A stretch of 64,000 nt of DNA from Massilia sp. R2A-15 (GCF_030704305.1 NZ_CP131935.1:2790001-2854000), one strand, 5' to 3'; shown: positions 20,653-29,538, counted from the first letter of the stretch. The notes: a model not told the origin generated them from the sequence alone. Made by a program: numbers and translations.

Positions 20653-20831
20653 GCAACGACGAACTGCAGCGCCTGAAACAGCGCATCGAGCAAGTCCGCG
20701 GCTTTATCGTAGGCCTGGAGCAGGAGCTGCGGGTCGATCCTGCCGACTTCGGTGCGAAGATGACCCTCATCTCCATGCGGGATCACCTGCGTGAAATACA
20801 ACGACAGCGCGCGGACCTCGAGGGCAAGTAG
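20649..20831 (+). CDS. Small coiled-coil protein coupled to the nucleotidyltransferase-like gene
   Basis: 60 residues (MSNDELQRLKQRIEQ...), mostly heptad-like and charged, predicted coiled coil at residues 4-27 and 42-58. It starts in the ATGA overlap with the previous gene and so is translationally coupled. No family recognised. It could be a partner subunit or antitoxin of the upstream protein. Confidence 0.6.
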   Translation: MSNDELQRLKQRIEQVRGFIVGLEQELRVDPADFGAKMTLISMRDHLREIQRQRADLEGK

Positions 20832-20952
20832 GCCCGAGCAGCTAGCCGGCCGGCGCTCCCGCTGACGCGCATGAAAAACCCGAAACGTGCGGTAATGCCG
20901 TTAAGTGAAAGAATAAATCAGCACTGCACGAATACGCGTTAGCTTAAAAACC

Positions 20953-21052
20953 GTCGTACCCGCGCAGGGGAAACGCATGCGTTTCCCCCATACCGAGCGT
21001 GCCGACGAGGTAAAGCACGCTCAGCATGGGTACCTGCCTGCGCAGGTACGAC
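20953..21052. repeat. Dispersed palindromic repeat family A, copy 3 (extended)
   Basis: The longest copy, 100 bp: arms GTCGTACCCGCGCAGG and CCTGCGCAGGTACGAC, with an extra internal hairpin AACGCATGCGTT and the conserved CTCAGCATGGGTACCTGCC. Intergenic. Confidence 0.75.
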
Positions 21053-21116
21053 GGCTTGACTTCACGGTATTGCGCACGGTGCGGGCTGTCTCCAGATGGA
21101 GCAAAGCGCGGCAGGA

Positions 21117-21560
21117 TTACTGCGCCGCGGGCGCCGCAGCCTTCGCTTCGAGCTGCGCCAGCTTGGTCTTGAGCGCGCGCTCTTCGCTCCAGCGCACCGT
21201 CTCGTCGCGCACGATGGCGACGATCGCCGACACCTTGCCGTCGGGCGTGTACAGCATCGCTACCGTGAACGCGATCGACAGCGGCTTGCCTTCCTTGTGC
21301 AGCGCCGGCACGCGCAGCACGTCGCTGCCGTAGCGCGTCTCGCCGGTGGCCATCGTCTTGTGATAGCCGTCCCAGTGCCGTTGGCGCTGGCGCTCGGGAA
21401 TGATGATGTCGAGCGATTTGCCGATCGCGTCCGCTTCGGTGAAGCCGAAGATGCGCGTGGCCGCCGCATTCCAGACGGTGATCGCACCGCCGGCGTCGCA
21501 CACGATGACGCCGTCGCCGAGGGCGCCGACGAACTGGTTGAAATCGATACTGGTGCTCAT
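21117..21560 (-). CDS. Single PAS-domain protein
   Basis: 147 residues: one PAS fold (residues 5-125: FVGALGDGVIVCDAGGAITVWNAAATRIFGF, then VSAIVAIVRDETVRWSEE) and a short C-terminal coiled coil ending in Ala-rich residues. No output domain, so it would act through a partner. AAAAGGAGC ribosome site. It lies 100 bp downstream of frc on the same strand, at the end of the oxc-frc transcript, so it may sense a signal linked to oxalate use (inference). Confidence 0.85.
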   Translation of the reverse strand: MSTSIDFNQFVGALGDGVIVCDAGGAITVWNAAATRIFGFTEADAIGKSLDIIIPERQRQRHWDGYHKTMATGETRYGSDVLRVPALHKEGKPLSIAFTVAMLYTPDGKVSAIVAIVRDETVRWSEERALKTKLAQLEAKAAAPAAQ

Positions 21561-21660
21561 GCAAGCTCCTTTTCTGCTGAAGGAATAAAAAACGGCGCGC
21601 CGCAGCATGATGCCACAGTGCGCCGCCTGCAATCAACGGCGGCTGGCGCCGCCCTGATCC

Positions 21661-22914
21661 TTACACTACCTTCTGCTCGTGCAGGGCAGCGATCTGTGCC
21701 TGGGTGTAGCCGAGGCCTTCCAGCACTTCATCGGTGTGCTCGCCCAGCAGCGGCGAACCGGTGATCTCGACCTTGGTGTCCGAGAATTTGATCGGGCTGC
21801 CGACGGTGAAGTACGAACCGCGTTCCTTGTGCTGCACTTCGGCGATCGTGCCGCTGGCGCGCAGCGACGGATCGTTCAGCAGTTCCTTCATCGTCATGAC
21901 AGGCGCGCATGGGATGTCGAACTTGCGCAGGATGTCGACCGCTTCGTACTTGGTCTTGTCCTTGAGCCACTCTTCGATCGTCGCGAAGATGTCGAAGATC
22001 TTGTCCTGGCGTGCCGCCGCGGTCATGTAGGCCGGATCGTTGGCCCACTCAGGCTTGCCGATGGCGCGCGTGATCGGCTCCCAGGCGTGGCCCTGGATGG
22101 TGAAGTAGATGTACGCGTTCGGATCGGTTTCCCAGCCCTTGCACTTCAGAACCCAGCCTGGCTGGCCGCCGCCGCCGGCATTGCCGCCGCGTGGCACGAA
22201 GTCGTCGAACTTGCCGTGCGGGTACTGTGGATACTCTTCCAGGTAGCCGACGCGGTCCAGGCGCTGCTGGTCGCGCAGCTTCACGCGGCACAGGTTCAGC
22301 ACGGAGTCCTGCATCGACACGGCCACCTTCTGGCCCTGGCCGGTCTTGTCGCGGCCGCGCAGTGCGGTCAGGATGCCGATGGCCAGGTGCATGCCGGTGT
22401 TCGAGTCGCCCAGCGCGGCAGCCGAGATGGTTGGAGGACCGTCGTCGAAGCCCGTGGTCGATGCGGCGCCGCCTGCGCACTGCGCCACGTTCTCGTACAC
22501 TTTCAGGTCTTCGTAGTGGTGGCCATCCGAGAAGCCCTTGACCGATGCGACGATCATGCCAGGATTCAGTTCATGGATGTGTTCCCAGGTGAAGCCCATG
22601 CGGTCCAGTGCGCCAGGACCGAAGTTCTCGACCAGCACGTCCGATTCCTTGATCAGCTTGGTCAGGATTTCCTTGCCGGCCGGGGTCTTGGTGTCGAGGG
22701 TCAGCGACTTCTTGTTGCTGTTGAGCATAGTGAAGTACAGGGCATCGACGCCAGGGATGTCGCGCAGCTGCGAACGGGTCACGTCGCCCGCGCCTGGGCG
22801 CTCGACCTTGACCACGTCGGCGCCGAACCATGCCAGCATCTGGGTGCAAGCCGGTCCTGCCTGGACGTGGGTGAAGTCGATGATCTTGATGCCTTCCAAC
22901 GGTTTGTTGCTCAT
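21661..22914 (-). CDS. frc: Formyl-CoA:oxalate CoA-transferase, copy 1
   Basis: Moves CoA from formyl-CoA to oxalate, giving oxalyl-CoA and formate. 417 residues, a family III CoA-transferase. The catalytic aspartate is D170 in AALGDSNTG (Asp169 in the Oxalobacter enzyme). The mobile glycine loop [12 protein letters not shown] and [15 protein letters not shown] are typical of true Frc. GGAGAACAG ribosome site. It follows oxc by 37 bp in one operon driven by the promoter at 24768-24810. Confidence 0.95.
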   Translation of the reverse strand: MSNKPLEGIKIIDFTHVQAGPACTQMLAWFGADVVKVERPGAGDVTRSQLRDIPGVDALYFTMLNSNKKSLTLDTKTPAGKEILTKLIKESDVLVENFGPGALDRMGFTWEHIHELNPGMIVASVKGFSDGHHYEDLKVYENVAQCAGGAASTTGFDDGPPTISAAALGDSNTGMHLAIGILTALRGRDKTGQGQKVAVSMQDSVLNLCRVKLRDQQRLDRVGYLEEYPQYPHGKFDDFVPRGGNAGGGGQPGWVLKCKGWETDPNAYIYFTIQGHAWEPITRAIGKPEWANDPAYMTAAARQDKIFDIFATIEEWLKDKTKYEAVDILRKFDIPCAPVMTMKELLNDPSLRASGTIAEVQHKERGSYFTVGSPIKFSDTKVEITGSPLLGEHTDEVLEGLGYTQAQIAALHEQKVV

Positions 22915-22951
22915 GCTGTTCTCCTTAAGTATTCGTGGGTGCCGCTTTTAA

Positions 22952-24667
22952 TTATTTCTTGCCGCTTTGCGGATTCAGGTTGGTCAGGCGGCCCGACTCG
23001 GTGCCTGCGTTCGGGTCGATCACCGCGTTGATCAGGGTCGGCTTGCCCGAAGCGAGCGCTTCCTTCAGCGCCTTGTCCAGCTCTTCCGGGGTCTCGACGT
23101 TGTAGCCGATGCCGCCGAACGCTTCGATCATCTTGTCGTAACGCGCGCCCTTGACGAAGGAAGTGACCGGCACGTCTTTCGGGTCGTTCGGGTTCAGGTT
23201 AGGATCGGTGCCCTTGTACACGCCGTTGTTGTTGAACACGACCGTGATGACCGGCAGGTCGTAGCGGCAGATGGTTTCCAGTTCCATGCCCGAGAAGCCG
23301 AATGCGCTGTCGCCTTCGATCGCGATCACCGGCTTCTTGGAGATGACGGCCGCGCCAATCGCAAAGCCCATGCCGATGCCCATGATGCCCCAGGTGCCCG
23401 AGTCGAAACGCTTGCGTGGCTGGTACATGTCGACGATCGAACGTGCGTAGTCCAGCGTGTTGGCGCCTTCGTTGACGATGTTGATCTCCGGATTGGCCTT
23501 GACGACGTCGCGGATCACGCGCAGCGCGCTGTGGAAGTTCATCGGCGATGGATTCTGCTCCAGCGTCGCGGCCATCTTGGTCAGGTTCTTGTCCTTGCGC
23601 TCGGCGATCGCGCCGGTCCACTCGGCCGACGGCTTCTGGTAGCCGCCGGCGTCGATGCCCTTGACCAGTGCCTGCACGCAGGAGCCGATGTCGCCGATCA
23701 GCGGTGCGGCGATCGCCACGTTGCTGTCGATCTCGGTCGGCGAGATGTCGATCTGGATGAATTTCTTCGGAATCGCGCCCCAGGTCTTGCCCTTGCCGTG
23801 CGACAGCAGCCAGTTCAGGCGCGCGCCGATCAGCAGGACCACGTCGGCTTCGGCCAGCACGAACGAGCGGGCCGCCGATGCGGACTGCGCGTGGGTGTCA
23901 GGCAGCAGGCCCTTGGCCATCGACATCGGCAGGTAAGGAATGCCCGATTTCTCGACCAGCGCGCGGATGTCGGCGTCGGCCTGAGCGTAGGCTGCGCCCT
24001 TGCCCAGCAGGATCAGCGGCTTCTTGGCGCCTTTCAGCACGTCCAGTGCGCGCTGGACCGAGTCGGGCGCAGGCAGCTGGGCAGGAGCGGCATCGACCAC
24101 CTTGACCAGCGAACGCTTGCCGTGGGCGGCGTCGAGGGTCTGGGCCAGCAGCTGGGCCGGCAGGTCGAGGTAGACGCCACCTGGACGGCCCGAGACGGCC
24201 GAGCGGATGGCGCGGGCGATGCCGATGCCGATGTCTTCGGCCTTGTTGATGCGGTAGGCGGCCTTGCAGTATGGCTTGGCGGCGTTCAGCTGGTCCATCT
24301 CTTCGTAGTCGCCCTGCTGCAGGTCGACGATTTCACGCTCGGACGAGCCCGAGATCAAAATCATCGGGAAGCAGTTAGTGGTAGCATTGGCAAGTGCGGT
24401 CAGGCCGTTCAGGAAGCCTGGAGCCGACACGGTCATGCAGATGCCTGGTTTCTTGGTCATGTAGCCGGCAATCGCGGCAGCGTTGCCTGCGTGTTGCTCG
24501 TGGCGGAAACCGATGAATTTCATGCCCTGGGCTTGGGCCAGGCGGCACAGGTCGGTGATCGGAATGCCGACCAGGCCGAAGATCGTGTCGATGTCGTTGT
24601 GCTTGAGGGCATCGATGACCAGATGGAAACCGTCGGTCATTTCTTGTGCTTGCGTGGTGTCTGTCAT
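22952..24667 (-). CDS. oxc: Oxalyl-CoA decarboxylase
   Basis: Thiamine-diphosphate enzyme that decarboxylates oxalyl-CoA to formyl-CoA and CO2. 571 residues. The activating glutamate is E57 in [11 protein letters not shown]. The central domain lies around [17 protein letters not shown]. The ThDP/Mg motif starts at [13 protein letters not shown] and ends at [10 protein letters not shown]. The C-terminal tail [16 protein letters not shown] resembles the flexible Oxc tail that closes over the active site. First gene of the oxc-frc-PAS unit; GGAGGAG ribosome site. Divergent from the Crp/Fnr regulator. Confidence 0.97.
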   Translation of the reverse strand: MTDTTQAQEMTDGFHLVIDALKHNDIDTIFGLVGIPITDLCRLAQAQGMKFIGFRHEQHAGNAAAIAGYMTKKPGICMTVSAPGFLNGLTALANATTNCFPMILISGSSEREIVDLQQGDYEEMDQLNAAKPYCKAAYRINKAEDIGIGIARAIRSAVSGRPGGVYLDLPAQLLAQTLDAAHGKRSLVKVVDAAPAQLPAPDSVQRALDVLKGAKKPLILLGKGAAYAQADADIRALVEKSGIPYLPMSMAKGLLPDTHAQSASAARSFVLAEADVVLLIGARLNWLLSHGKGKTWGAIPKKFIQIDISPTEIDSNVAIAAPLIGDIGSCVQALVKGIDAGGYQKPSAEWTGAIAERKDKNLTKMAATLEQNPSPMNFHSALRVIRDVVKANPEINIVNEGANTLDYARSIVDMYQPRKRFDSGTWGIMGIGMGFAIGAAVISKKPVIAIEGDSAFGFSGMELETICRYDLPVITVVFNNNGVYKGTDPNLNPNDPKDVPVTSFVKGARYDKMIEAFGGIGYNVETPEELDKALKEALASGKPTLINAVIDPNAGTESGRLTNLNPQSGKK

Positions 24668-24767
24668 GATGAGATGTCTCCTCCAGTAATTCGATAAGGT
24701 GCTGCGGTTTGACTGTCAGTACAAGCTTCGATCTGAGTCGATGTGCAGCCCGTCTTTTAGTGCGCCC

Positions 24768-24810
24768 ACTATAGCGAGTCGCTCTGATATCTCTCATTGA
24801 CCGAGGTCAA
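24768..24810 (-). promoter_or_regulatory. oxc promoter with FNR-like palindrome (site 1)
   Basis: TTGACCGAGGTCAA (24797-24810) is a symmetric TTGAC-N4-GTCAA site. On the minus strand a -10 TATAGT occupies 24773-24768, putting the start near 24761, so the site is centred at about -42, the class II activator position. Equivalent layouts occur at 29803, 31270 and 47121, and more weakly at 41002. Confidence 0.7.
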
Positions 24811-24859
24811 TTTTCGCCGCATGATGTCGGCTCTTGTGAAATTAGGTAGTGAATCTCTC

Positions 24860-25468
24860 ATGACGTTAGTCGCAAACCATCCCGAGCGAAACATTATTCG
24901 CGTCCAGCTGAAGCAGAATGTCGTGCTGAAAGAATTGCGCGACAGCGAGATGGAGGCGCTCGAGCCTTACCTGACGGTGGAGAACCACCAGAAAGGCGAC
25001 CTGCTGCTCAACCAGGGCGTGCATGACATGGAGCAGTATTTCGTGCTCGACGGCATTCTCAAGCGCGTAGTGACCAACCAGGAAGCGAAGGAGATGATCC
25101 TGCGCTTTCCTGCCGAACGCGACATCGAAACCAGTTATGCGGCGTGGCGCCTGCACACGCCGACGCCGTACAGCATCGTCTGCGTGACCAAGGCGCGCGT
25201 GGCGCGCATGCCGCTGCAGCAGTGGGTCAACTTCCTCGAGAGCCACAGCACGGTCAAGGCCGCGTTTGAATACGAGGTGATGAACCTGATGAGCTCGATC
25301 ATGGCGCACACCATCACGCTGCACCTGCTCGACGCGCCTGGCCGCGTGCACCGCTTCATGCGCAAGTATCCGGAACTGTTCGAGCGGCTGCCGAAGAAGG
25401 AACTGGCGTCCTACCTGAACCTGTCGCCGGAAACGCTGTCGCGCCTGAAGAATCAAGGAAAAATCTGA
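24860..25468 (+). CDS. Crp/Fnr-family regulator, candidate activator of oxalate genes
   Basis: 202 residues: an N-terminal cyclic-nucleotide-binding-like beta barrel (about 15-120), a dimer helix (128-155) and a C-terminal winged helix. The recognition helix reads LSPETLSRLKNQ; E191, S194 and R195 match FNR E209, S212 and R213, which contact TTGAT half-sites. Only one cysteine (C108) is present, so there is no FNR-type iron-sulfur cluster. Two upstream ATGs and a TTG at 24797 exist, but the TTG lies inside the palindrome and the extra codons have low coding character. Oxalate-related effector is an inference. Confidence 0.85.
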   Translation: MTLVANHPERNIIRVQLKQNVVLKELRDSEMEALEPYLTVENHQKGDLLLNQGVHDMEQYFVLDGILKRVVTNQEAKEMILRFPAERDIETSYAAWRLHTPTPYSIVCVTKARVARMPLQQWVNFLESHSTVKAAFEYEVMNLMSSIMAHTITLHLLDAPGRVHRFMRKYPELFERLPKKELASYLNLSPETLSRLKNQGKI

Positions 25469-25474
25469 GAATGG

Positions 25475-25502
25475 CGGGGACTGGTGCTGAAAAAGTGCCC
25501 CC
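25475..25502. repeat. Degenerate remnant of palindrome family B (copy 3)
   Basis: GCGGGGACTGGTGCTG...GTGCCCC resembles the copy at 31386 but one arm is decayed. Confidence 0.45.
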
Positions 25503-25655
25503 CAAACAAAAAAAAGAGAACGCGCGAAAAGCCCGGTTTGTCATAGGCAATATTCGCAACGCGTATACCTCATATCAGAACTTGAAATTGGATTGCTTCG
25601 AAGGTCTTCCGTAGAATTTCACCTATCGAATTCCACCAACTTTCAGGAGATGCAC

Positions 25656-25820
25656 ATGTCCACCATCACCACCACCGCACCAGCCGGCTCGACCTACCCA
25701 GCACCGACCTTCTCGTTCGCTTCGCTGATCGGCGCCCTGTTCATGGTCAACCTGCGTGAAGAACTCGACGCCGAAACCGGCGGCGACAAGTCGGACGCAG
25801 CTTACGCCTACGGCCTGTAA
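25656..25820 (+). CDS. Small peptide, tandem paralogue 1 (54 aa)
   Basis: 54 residues: a Thr/Ala/Pro-rich N-terminus (MSTITTTAPAGSTYPAPT), a short hydrophobic stretch FSFASLIGALFMVNL, then a charged helix and a C-terminus DAETGGDKSDAAYAYGL. Ribosome site TCAGGAG. It has its own promoter (25588-25617) and terminator. A second gene 217 bp downstream encodes a near copy. The C-terminal 17 residues are identical in both, while the N-termini differ by several substitutions and a 5-residue deletion, so the C-terminus is the constrained part. No family recognised; small membrane-active peptide or RiPP-like precursor are possibilities. Confidence 0.75.
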   Translation: MSTITTTAPAGSTYPAPTFSFASLIGALFMVNLREELDAETGGDKSDAAYAYGL

Positions 25821-25865
25821 TTCCCGCTGAAACAGCGATGCCGCGGAATCAGCGCGGCGCAATGA

Positions 25866-25898
25866 AAAACCCACCGCATGCGGTGGGTTTTGTTTTTT
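25866..25898 (+). terminator. Terminator of peptide gene 1
   Basis: A perfect 26-bp palindrome AAAACCCACCGCA-TGCGGTGGGTTTT followed by G and six T. Repeated exactly after gene 2. Confidence 0.9.
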
Positions 25899-26036
25899 GC
25901 AGCGACCGAAAACGCATTCCGGTCTTGCTGGCATCTCGTCGAGTGATATCCCATATCAGAACTCGAAATTGGATCGATTCGACAGTCTTCCGTAGACTCA
26001 TCTCTATCGAATTCAACAAACCTTCAGGAGCTTGAC

Positions 26037-26186
26037 ATGACGACCATCACCGCTACCGCACCTACCGGCTCGACCTTCTCGTTCGCTGCGCTGATTGGCG
26101 CCTTCTTCATGCTCAACCTGCGCGAACAGCTCGACGCCGAAACCGGCGGCGACAAGTCGGACGCAGCTTACGCTTACGGCCTGTAA
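26037..26186 (+). CDS. Small peptide, tandem paralogue 2 (49 aa)
   Basis: 49 residues: MTTITATAPTGSTFSFAALI, then GAFFMLNLREQL and the same C-terminal DAETGGDKSDAAYAYGL as paralogue 1. Promoter TTGGAT-N18-TAGACT and ribosome site TTCAGGAG correspond base for base in position to unit 1. Each gene is separately promoted and terminated, which argues for dosage or separate control rather than a passive duplication. Too short for most gene callers. Confidence 0.75.
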   Translation: MTTITATAPTGSTFSFAALIGAFFMLNLREQLDAETGGDKSDAAYAYGL

Positions 26187-26206
26187 CTCTCGCCGGCAGC
26201 AAATGA

Positions 26207-26238
26207 AAAACCCACCGCATGCGGTGGGTTTTGTTTTT
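26207..26238 (+). terminator. Terminator of peptide gene 2
   Basis: The same 26-bp palindrome as at 25866 followed by G and five T. Confidence 0.9.
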
Positions 26239-26254
26239 CCCGATTGCTGAAGAT

Positions 26255-26281
26255 GGGGTCAGGTCCGCAGGACCAGACCCC
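26255..26281. repeat. Palindrome family B, copy 4
   Basis: GGGGTCAGGTCC-GCA-GGACCAGACCCC between the second peptide gene and the end of the PanE-family gene. Confidence 0.85.
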
Positions 26282-26289
26282 GACAGTAC

Positions 26290-27297
26290 TTACGCCGGCA
26301 CGAGCTTCACGCCGCCGTGCTCCTCGCTCATGGTGCGCTCGAGCAGCTTGACCAGCGCGTAGGCCGAGTCGATGTGCGGCGTCGGCGTGCCGGTCAGCTT
26401 GCCCAGCTCCACCACCGACCCCACCAGCGCGTCGATCTCCGGCCCGCGCCCCGCCTCCACATCCTGCAGCATCGACGTCTTGTGCTTGCCGACCTTCTCG
26501 GCGCCTTCGATGCGGCGGTCCAGCGTGACGCGGAACGATATTCCCAGCTTGGCGGCAACCGCCTGCGCTTCGAGCATCATTTCCGCGGCCAGCTCCCGCG
26601 CCAGCGGATACTGGCAGATATCGACCAGCGTCGAATGCGACAGCGCGCTGATCGGATTGAAGCAGACGTTGCCCCACAGCTTGAGCCAGATTTCGGCCCG
26701 GATGTTGTCCAGGACCGGCGCCTTCAGGCCGGCATGCTGGAACACTTCGGAAATCGCCTGCGCCCTCGGGCTGATCGACCCGTCCAGCTCGCCCAGCGGG
26801 AAGCGCTCCCCCTCGACATGCTGGATCACGCCCGGCGCAATCAGTTCCGCCGCCGGATACACCACGCAGCCGAGAATGCGCGCTGGCGCGATCTTGCTCG
26901 CCAGGTTGCCGCTCGCGTCCACGCTGTGCACCGTATGTCCTTCGAACGGCCCGCCGTGGCGGTGGAAATACCAGAACGGGATGCCGTTCTGCATGGTCAC
27001 CACCACCGTGTCCGGGCCCATCAGTTTCGACACCTCGTCGGCGACGGCGTCGACCTGGTGTGCTTTCAGCGCCAGGATCACCAGCTCTTGCACACCCGCC
27101 TGCGCGTAGTTGTCGGTGGCCTTGACGTGTGGCGCCACCTTTTCCGTTCCGTCGTTCTCGATCAGCTTGATTCCCCTGGCGCGAATTGCCTCCAGGTTGG
27201 CGCCCCTGACGATGAACGTCACATCCTCGCCGGCCAGTGCCAGCTTAGCGCCGACATAACCACCGATTGCCCCAGCTCCGATCACTGCTATCTTCAT
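26290..27297 (-). CDS. panE: PanE/ApbA-family 2-dehydropantoate 2-reductase; candidate oxalyl-CoA reductase
   Basis: 335 residues. N-terminal NADPH fold with GAGAIGGYVGAKLALAG, conserved lysine in ALKAHQVDAV and the TMQNGIPFW motif; C-terminal helical domain with IRAEIWLKLWGNVCFNPISAL. This is the ketopantoate reductase family. In Methylorubrum extorquens a PanE paralogue (PanE2) in the oxalate locus is an oxalyl-CoA reductase giving glyoxylate. The position here, last in the oxlT-FAH-panE unit and near gcl, suggests the same role (inference). Nineteen bp after the FAH gene. Confidence 0.8.
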   Translation of the reverse strand: MKIAVIGAGAIGGYVGAKLALAGEDVTFIVRGANLEAIRARGIKLIENDGTEKVAPHVKATDNYAQAGVQELVILALKAHQVDAVADEVSKLMGPDTVVVTMQNGIPFWYFHRHGGPFEGHTVHSVDASGNLASKIAPARILGCVVYPAAELIAPGVIQHVEGERFPLGELDGSISPRAQAISEVFQHAGLKAPVLDNIRAEIWLKLWGNVCFNPISALSHSTLVDICQYPLARELAAEMMLEAQAVAAKLGISFRVTLDRRIEGAEKVGKHKTSMLQDVEAGRGPEIDALVGSVVELGKLTGTPTPHIDSAYALVKLLERTMSEEHGGVKLVPA

Positions 27298-27315
27298 GAC
27301 GTGCTCCCACCTAGT

Positions 27316-28086
27316 TTACTCGAACCGGTTTTTGAGCTTGCCTATGCCATCGATCTCGACTTCGATCGTACTTCCTGGTCGCATGGAGCCCACGCCGACC
27401 GACGTCCCGCACAACAGGACGTCGCCCGGATTTAAAGTCATGTCTTTCGAAATCTTGCTCACCAGCTGGGCCACGGAGAACACCATGTCATTCACCGGGT
27501 AGTCCTGCCGCACTTCGTTGTTGTGGATGGTGCGCACCACCAGCATCGCCGGGTCAAGTCCCGTCGCGATCACCGGCCCGAGCGGGCAGAAGGTGTCGAA
27601 GCCCTTGGCCCGGCACCACTGCGCGAACGTCGGATCGCGGTTGATGATGTCGGCCACCGTCACGTCGTTCGCGCAGGTGAAGCCGAACACGTACTGCGGC
27701 GCTTCTTCCTCGCTGACGTCGAAACAGGTCTTGCCGATCACGATCGCCAGCTCGCCTTCGAACACCACCTTGCCGTCGCACAGCGGCTTGCGGATCGTGC
27801 CGCCTGGCGCGAGCAATGAGTTCGGGGTCTTGATCAGGTAGAGCGGCTCGGGAGGAGGCTCCAGTCCCAGCTTCTTGCCCAGCGCATGGAAGTTGTTCCA
27901 CATCGCCAGGATCTTGCCCGGCACCACAGGCGCGAGCATCTGTACTTCGTTGACGTGCATCGATTTGCCGGTCGGCTCGGGAGCGTTGAACATGTCGCCC
28001 TCGTACACCCGGATCTTCTCGCCTTCGAGCGTGCCGAAGCACACCGCGTCCATGTGATGGAAGCGAATCCAGCGTTTGATCATCAT
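27316..28086 (-). CDS. Fumarylacetoacetate hydrolase family protein
   Basis: 256 residues of the FAH fold. Metal-binding motifs: FEGELAIVIGK with the acidic pair, FGFTCANDVTVADIIN, and GDVLLCGTSVGVGSMRPGSTIEVEIDGIG at the C-terminus. Such enzymes hydrolyse or decarboxylate small beta-keto acids (for example acylpyruvase or oxaloacetate decarboxylase). Sits between oxlT and the PanE-like gene on the same strand, so likely part of oxalate or glyoxylate handling, with unknown substrate. GAGGTAAG ribosome site; two adjacent ATGs. Confidence 0.85.
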   Translation of the reverse strand: MMIKRWIRFHHMDAVCFGTLEGEKIRVYEGDMFNAPEPTGKSMHVNEVQMLAPVVPGKILAMWNNFHALGKKLGLEPPPEPLYLIKTPNSLLAPGGTIRKPLCDGKVVFEGELAIVIGKTCFDVSEEEAPQYVFGFTCANDVTVADIINRDPTFAQWCRAKGFDTFCPLGPVIATGLDPAMLVVRTIHNNEVRQDYPVNDMVFSVAQLVSKISKDMTLNPGDVLLCGTSVGVGSMRPGSTIEVEIDGIGKLKNRFE

Positions 28087-28160
28087 TTTGCTTACCTCGT
28101 AATGCGCCGGATTGGTCGTCGGGAGGGCGCCGGCCGGGGATGGCCGGCGCCTCGTCTTGC

Positions 28161-29486
28161 TTAGTTGGCCATGCGTGCTGCGGTAGCGATTTCAACGGCG
28201 CCCTGCTCGGCAGGGGTAACCGCCTCTGCCATGAACTTGGCGCGCATCGGCTTCAGGACGAACCAGGCCAGGATCGCGGCCAGGGCGTTCATGCCGCAAC
28301 CGATGAAGAACACCGATTCCCAGCTGCCAGTGGCGGCCATGATGACCGACGAGATCGGCACGAAGATCGATGCGGTGCCTTTCGCGGTGTAGAGCAGGCC
28401 AGCGTTGCCGGCGGCGTACTTGGTGCCGAAGGTGTCGGCCGACGTCGCAGGGAACAGCGAGTAGATCTCACCCCAGGCGAAGAACACGATGCCGGTCAGG
28501 ATCACGAACATGATCGGGTCACGGCCGTAGTAGTACAGGGCCAGGATGCCGACCGCTTCCAGCGCGAAAGCGATGAACATGGTCTTTTCGCGGCCGATCT
28601 GGTCCGACACCCAGCCGAAGAATGGACGGGTCAGGCCGTTGAGCACACGGTCGATCGCCAGGGCGAAGGTCAGTGCCGGCAGGACCATGCCCATGACGTT
28701 GAACTTGACGCCGTCGATCGCGAAGTCCTTGGCGATCGGACCCATTTGCGCGGTAGCCATCAGGCCGCCGGCGGCAACCAGCACGAAGATCAGGTACATG
28801 ACCCAGAACACCGGCTTGCGGATCAGCTGGGTTGGGCTGAATTCAGCCTTGCCCTGCTGGACCTTGGCCTTGCTGGTCGCGGTGGAGTGTGCCGGAGGAC
28901 GAACCATCATCAGCGCCAGCAGAATGACGATGATGCCCTGGCCGAGGCCGAAATACAGGAAGGTCGCTTCGTAGCCCGAGCTTTCGATCATCTTCGAAAT
29001 CGGGATGATGGTGGCGGCGGAGCCGGCGCCGAAACCGGCCGCCGTCAGGCCTGCGGCCAGGCCGCGGCGATCCGGGAACCATTTCAGTGCCGAACCGACG
29101 CAGGTGCCGTAGACGGCACCGGCGCCGATACCGCTGATCGCGGCGGCAATGTACAGCATCATCAGCGAGTCGGCGAACGAGTTCATCACCCAGCCCAGGG
29201 CGCACAGCAAGCCGCCGAACAGGACCACGGGGCGCGGACCGAATTTATCGACCGCCCAGCCTTCGATCGGCACCAGCCAGGTTTCGGTCAGCACGAAAAT
29301 CGTGAATGCCACCTGGATCGCCGCTTTCGACCAGTGGTACTTGTCGGCGATCGGGTTGACGAAGAGGGTCCAGCCATATTGCAGGTTGGCGATCATCGCC
29401 ATGCAGACGATGCCCATTAACAGCTGAAGCCAGCGGTTTGCTCCCGGCGCGGCCGGGGTTTTCATTGTTGCGTTTGTCATTTCCAT
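28161..29486 (-). CDS. oxlT: Oxalate/formate antiporter-type MFS transporter, copy 1
   Basis: 441 residues, twelve membrane segments of the major facilitator family. R287 (NGLTRPFFG) and K369 (YTAKGTAS) correspond to the two substrate-binding basic residues of OxlT (R272 and K355). WLVPIEGWAVDKFGPRPV and GAGAVYGTCVGSALKWFPDRRG are OxlT-family loops. Imports oxalate in exchange for formate or a related anion. ACGGAGAC ribosome site. Promoter with an FNR-like site lies about 310 bp upstream, leaving a long leader that holds a 27-codon frame. Confidence 0.9.
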   Translation of the reverse strand: MEMTNATMKTPAAPGANRWLQLLMGIVCMAMIANLQYGWTLFVNPIADKYHWSKAAIQVAFTIFVLTETWLVPIEGWAVDKFGPRPVVLFGGLLCALGWVMNSFADSLMMLYIAAAISGIGAGAVYGTCVGSALKWFPDRRGLAAGLTAAGFGAGSAATIIPISKMIESSGYEATFLYFGLGQGIIVILLALMMVRPPAHSTATSKAKVQQGKAEFSPTQLIRKPVFWVMYLIFVLVAAGGLMATAQMGPIAKDFAIDGVKFNVMGMVLPALTFALAIDRVLNGLTRPFFGWVSDQIGREKTMFIAFALEAVGILALYYYGRDPIMFVILTGIVFFAWGEIYSLFPATSADTFGTKYAAGNAGLLYTAKGTASIFVPISSVIMAATGSWESVFFIGCGMNALAAILAWFVLKPMRAKFMAEAVTPAEQGAVEIATAARMAN

Positions 29487-29538
29487 GTCTCCGTGATGGT
29501 GTGAATGTAGCGTCTTAGTGCGCCAGGGTGGTAGTGGG

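Larger units (their letters stand above)
25571..25898 (+). repeat. Tandem cassette unit 1: promoter, small peptide gene, terminator
   Basis: From CATATCAGAACT at 25571 to the terminator at 25866-25898. Unit 2 begins at 25952 and ends at 26238. The distance from CATATCAG to the ATG is 85 bp in both. Promoter -35 TTGGAT (25588) and -10 TAGAAT (25612) have an 18-bp spacer. Confidence 0.85.

Noticed and set aside
24797..24859. TTG or earlier ATG start for the Crp/Fnr regulator
   Set aside because: The TTG is part of the TTGACCGAGGTCAA palindrome, and the extra codons have poor coding character; ATG 24860 gives a normal family length.
25656..26186. PqqA-like precursor peptides
   Set aside because: No Glu-x-x-x-Tyr core and no pqq biosynthesis genes nearby; only size is shared.
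27875..28164. Plus-strand frames opposite the FAH-family gene
   Set aside because: Shadow frames of the minus-strand gene with no ribosome site or domain.
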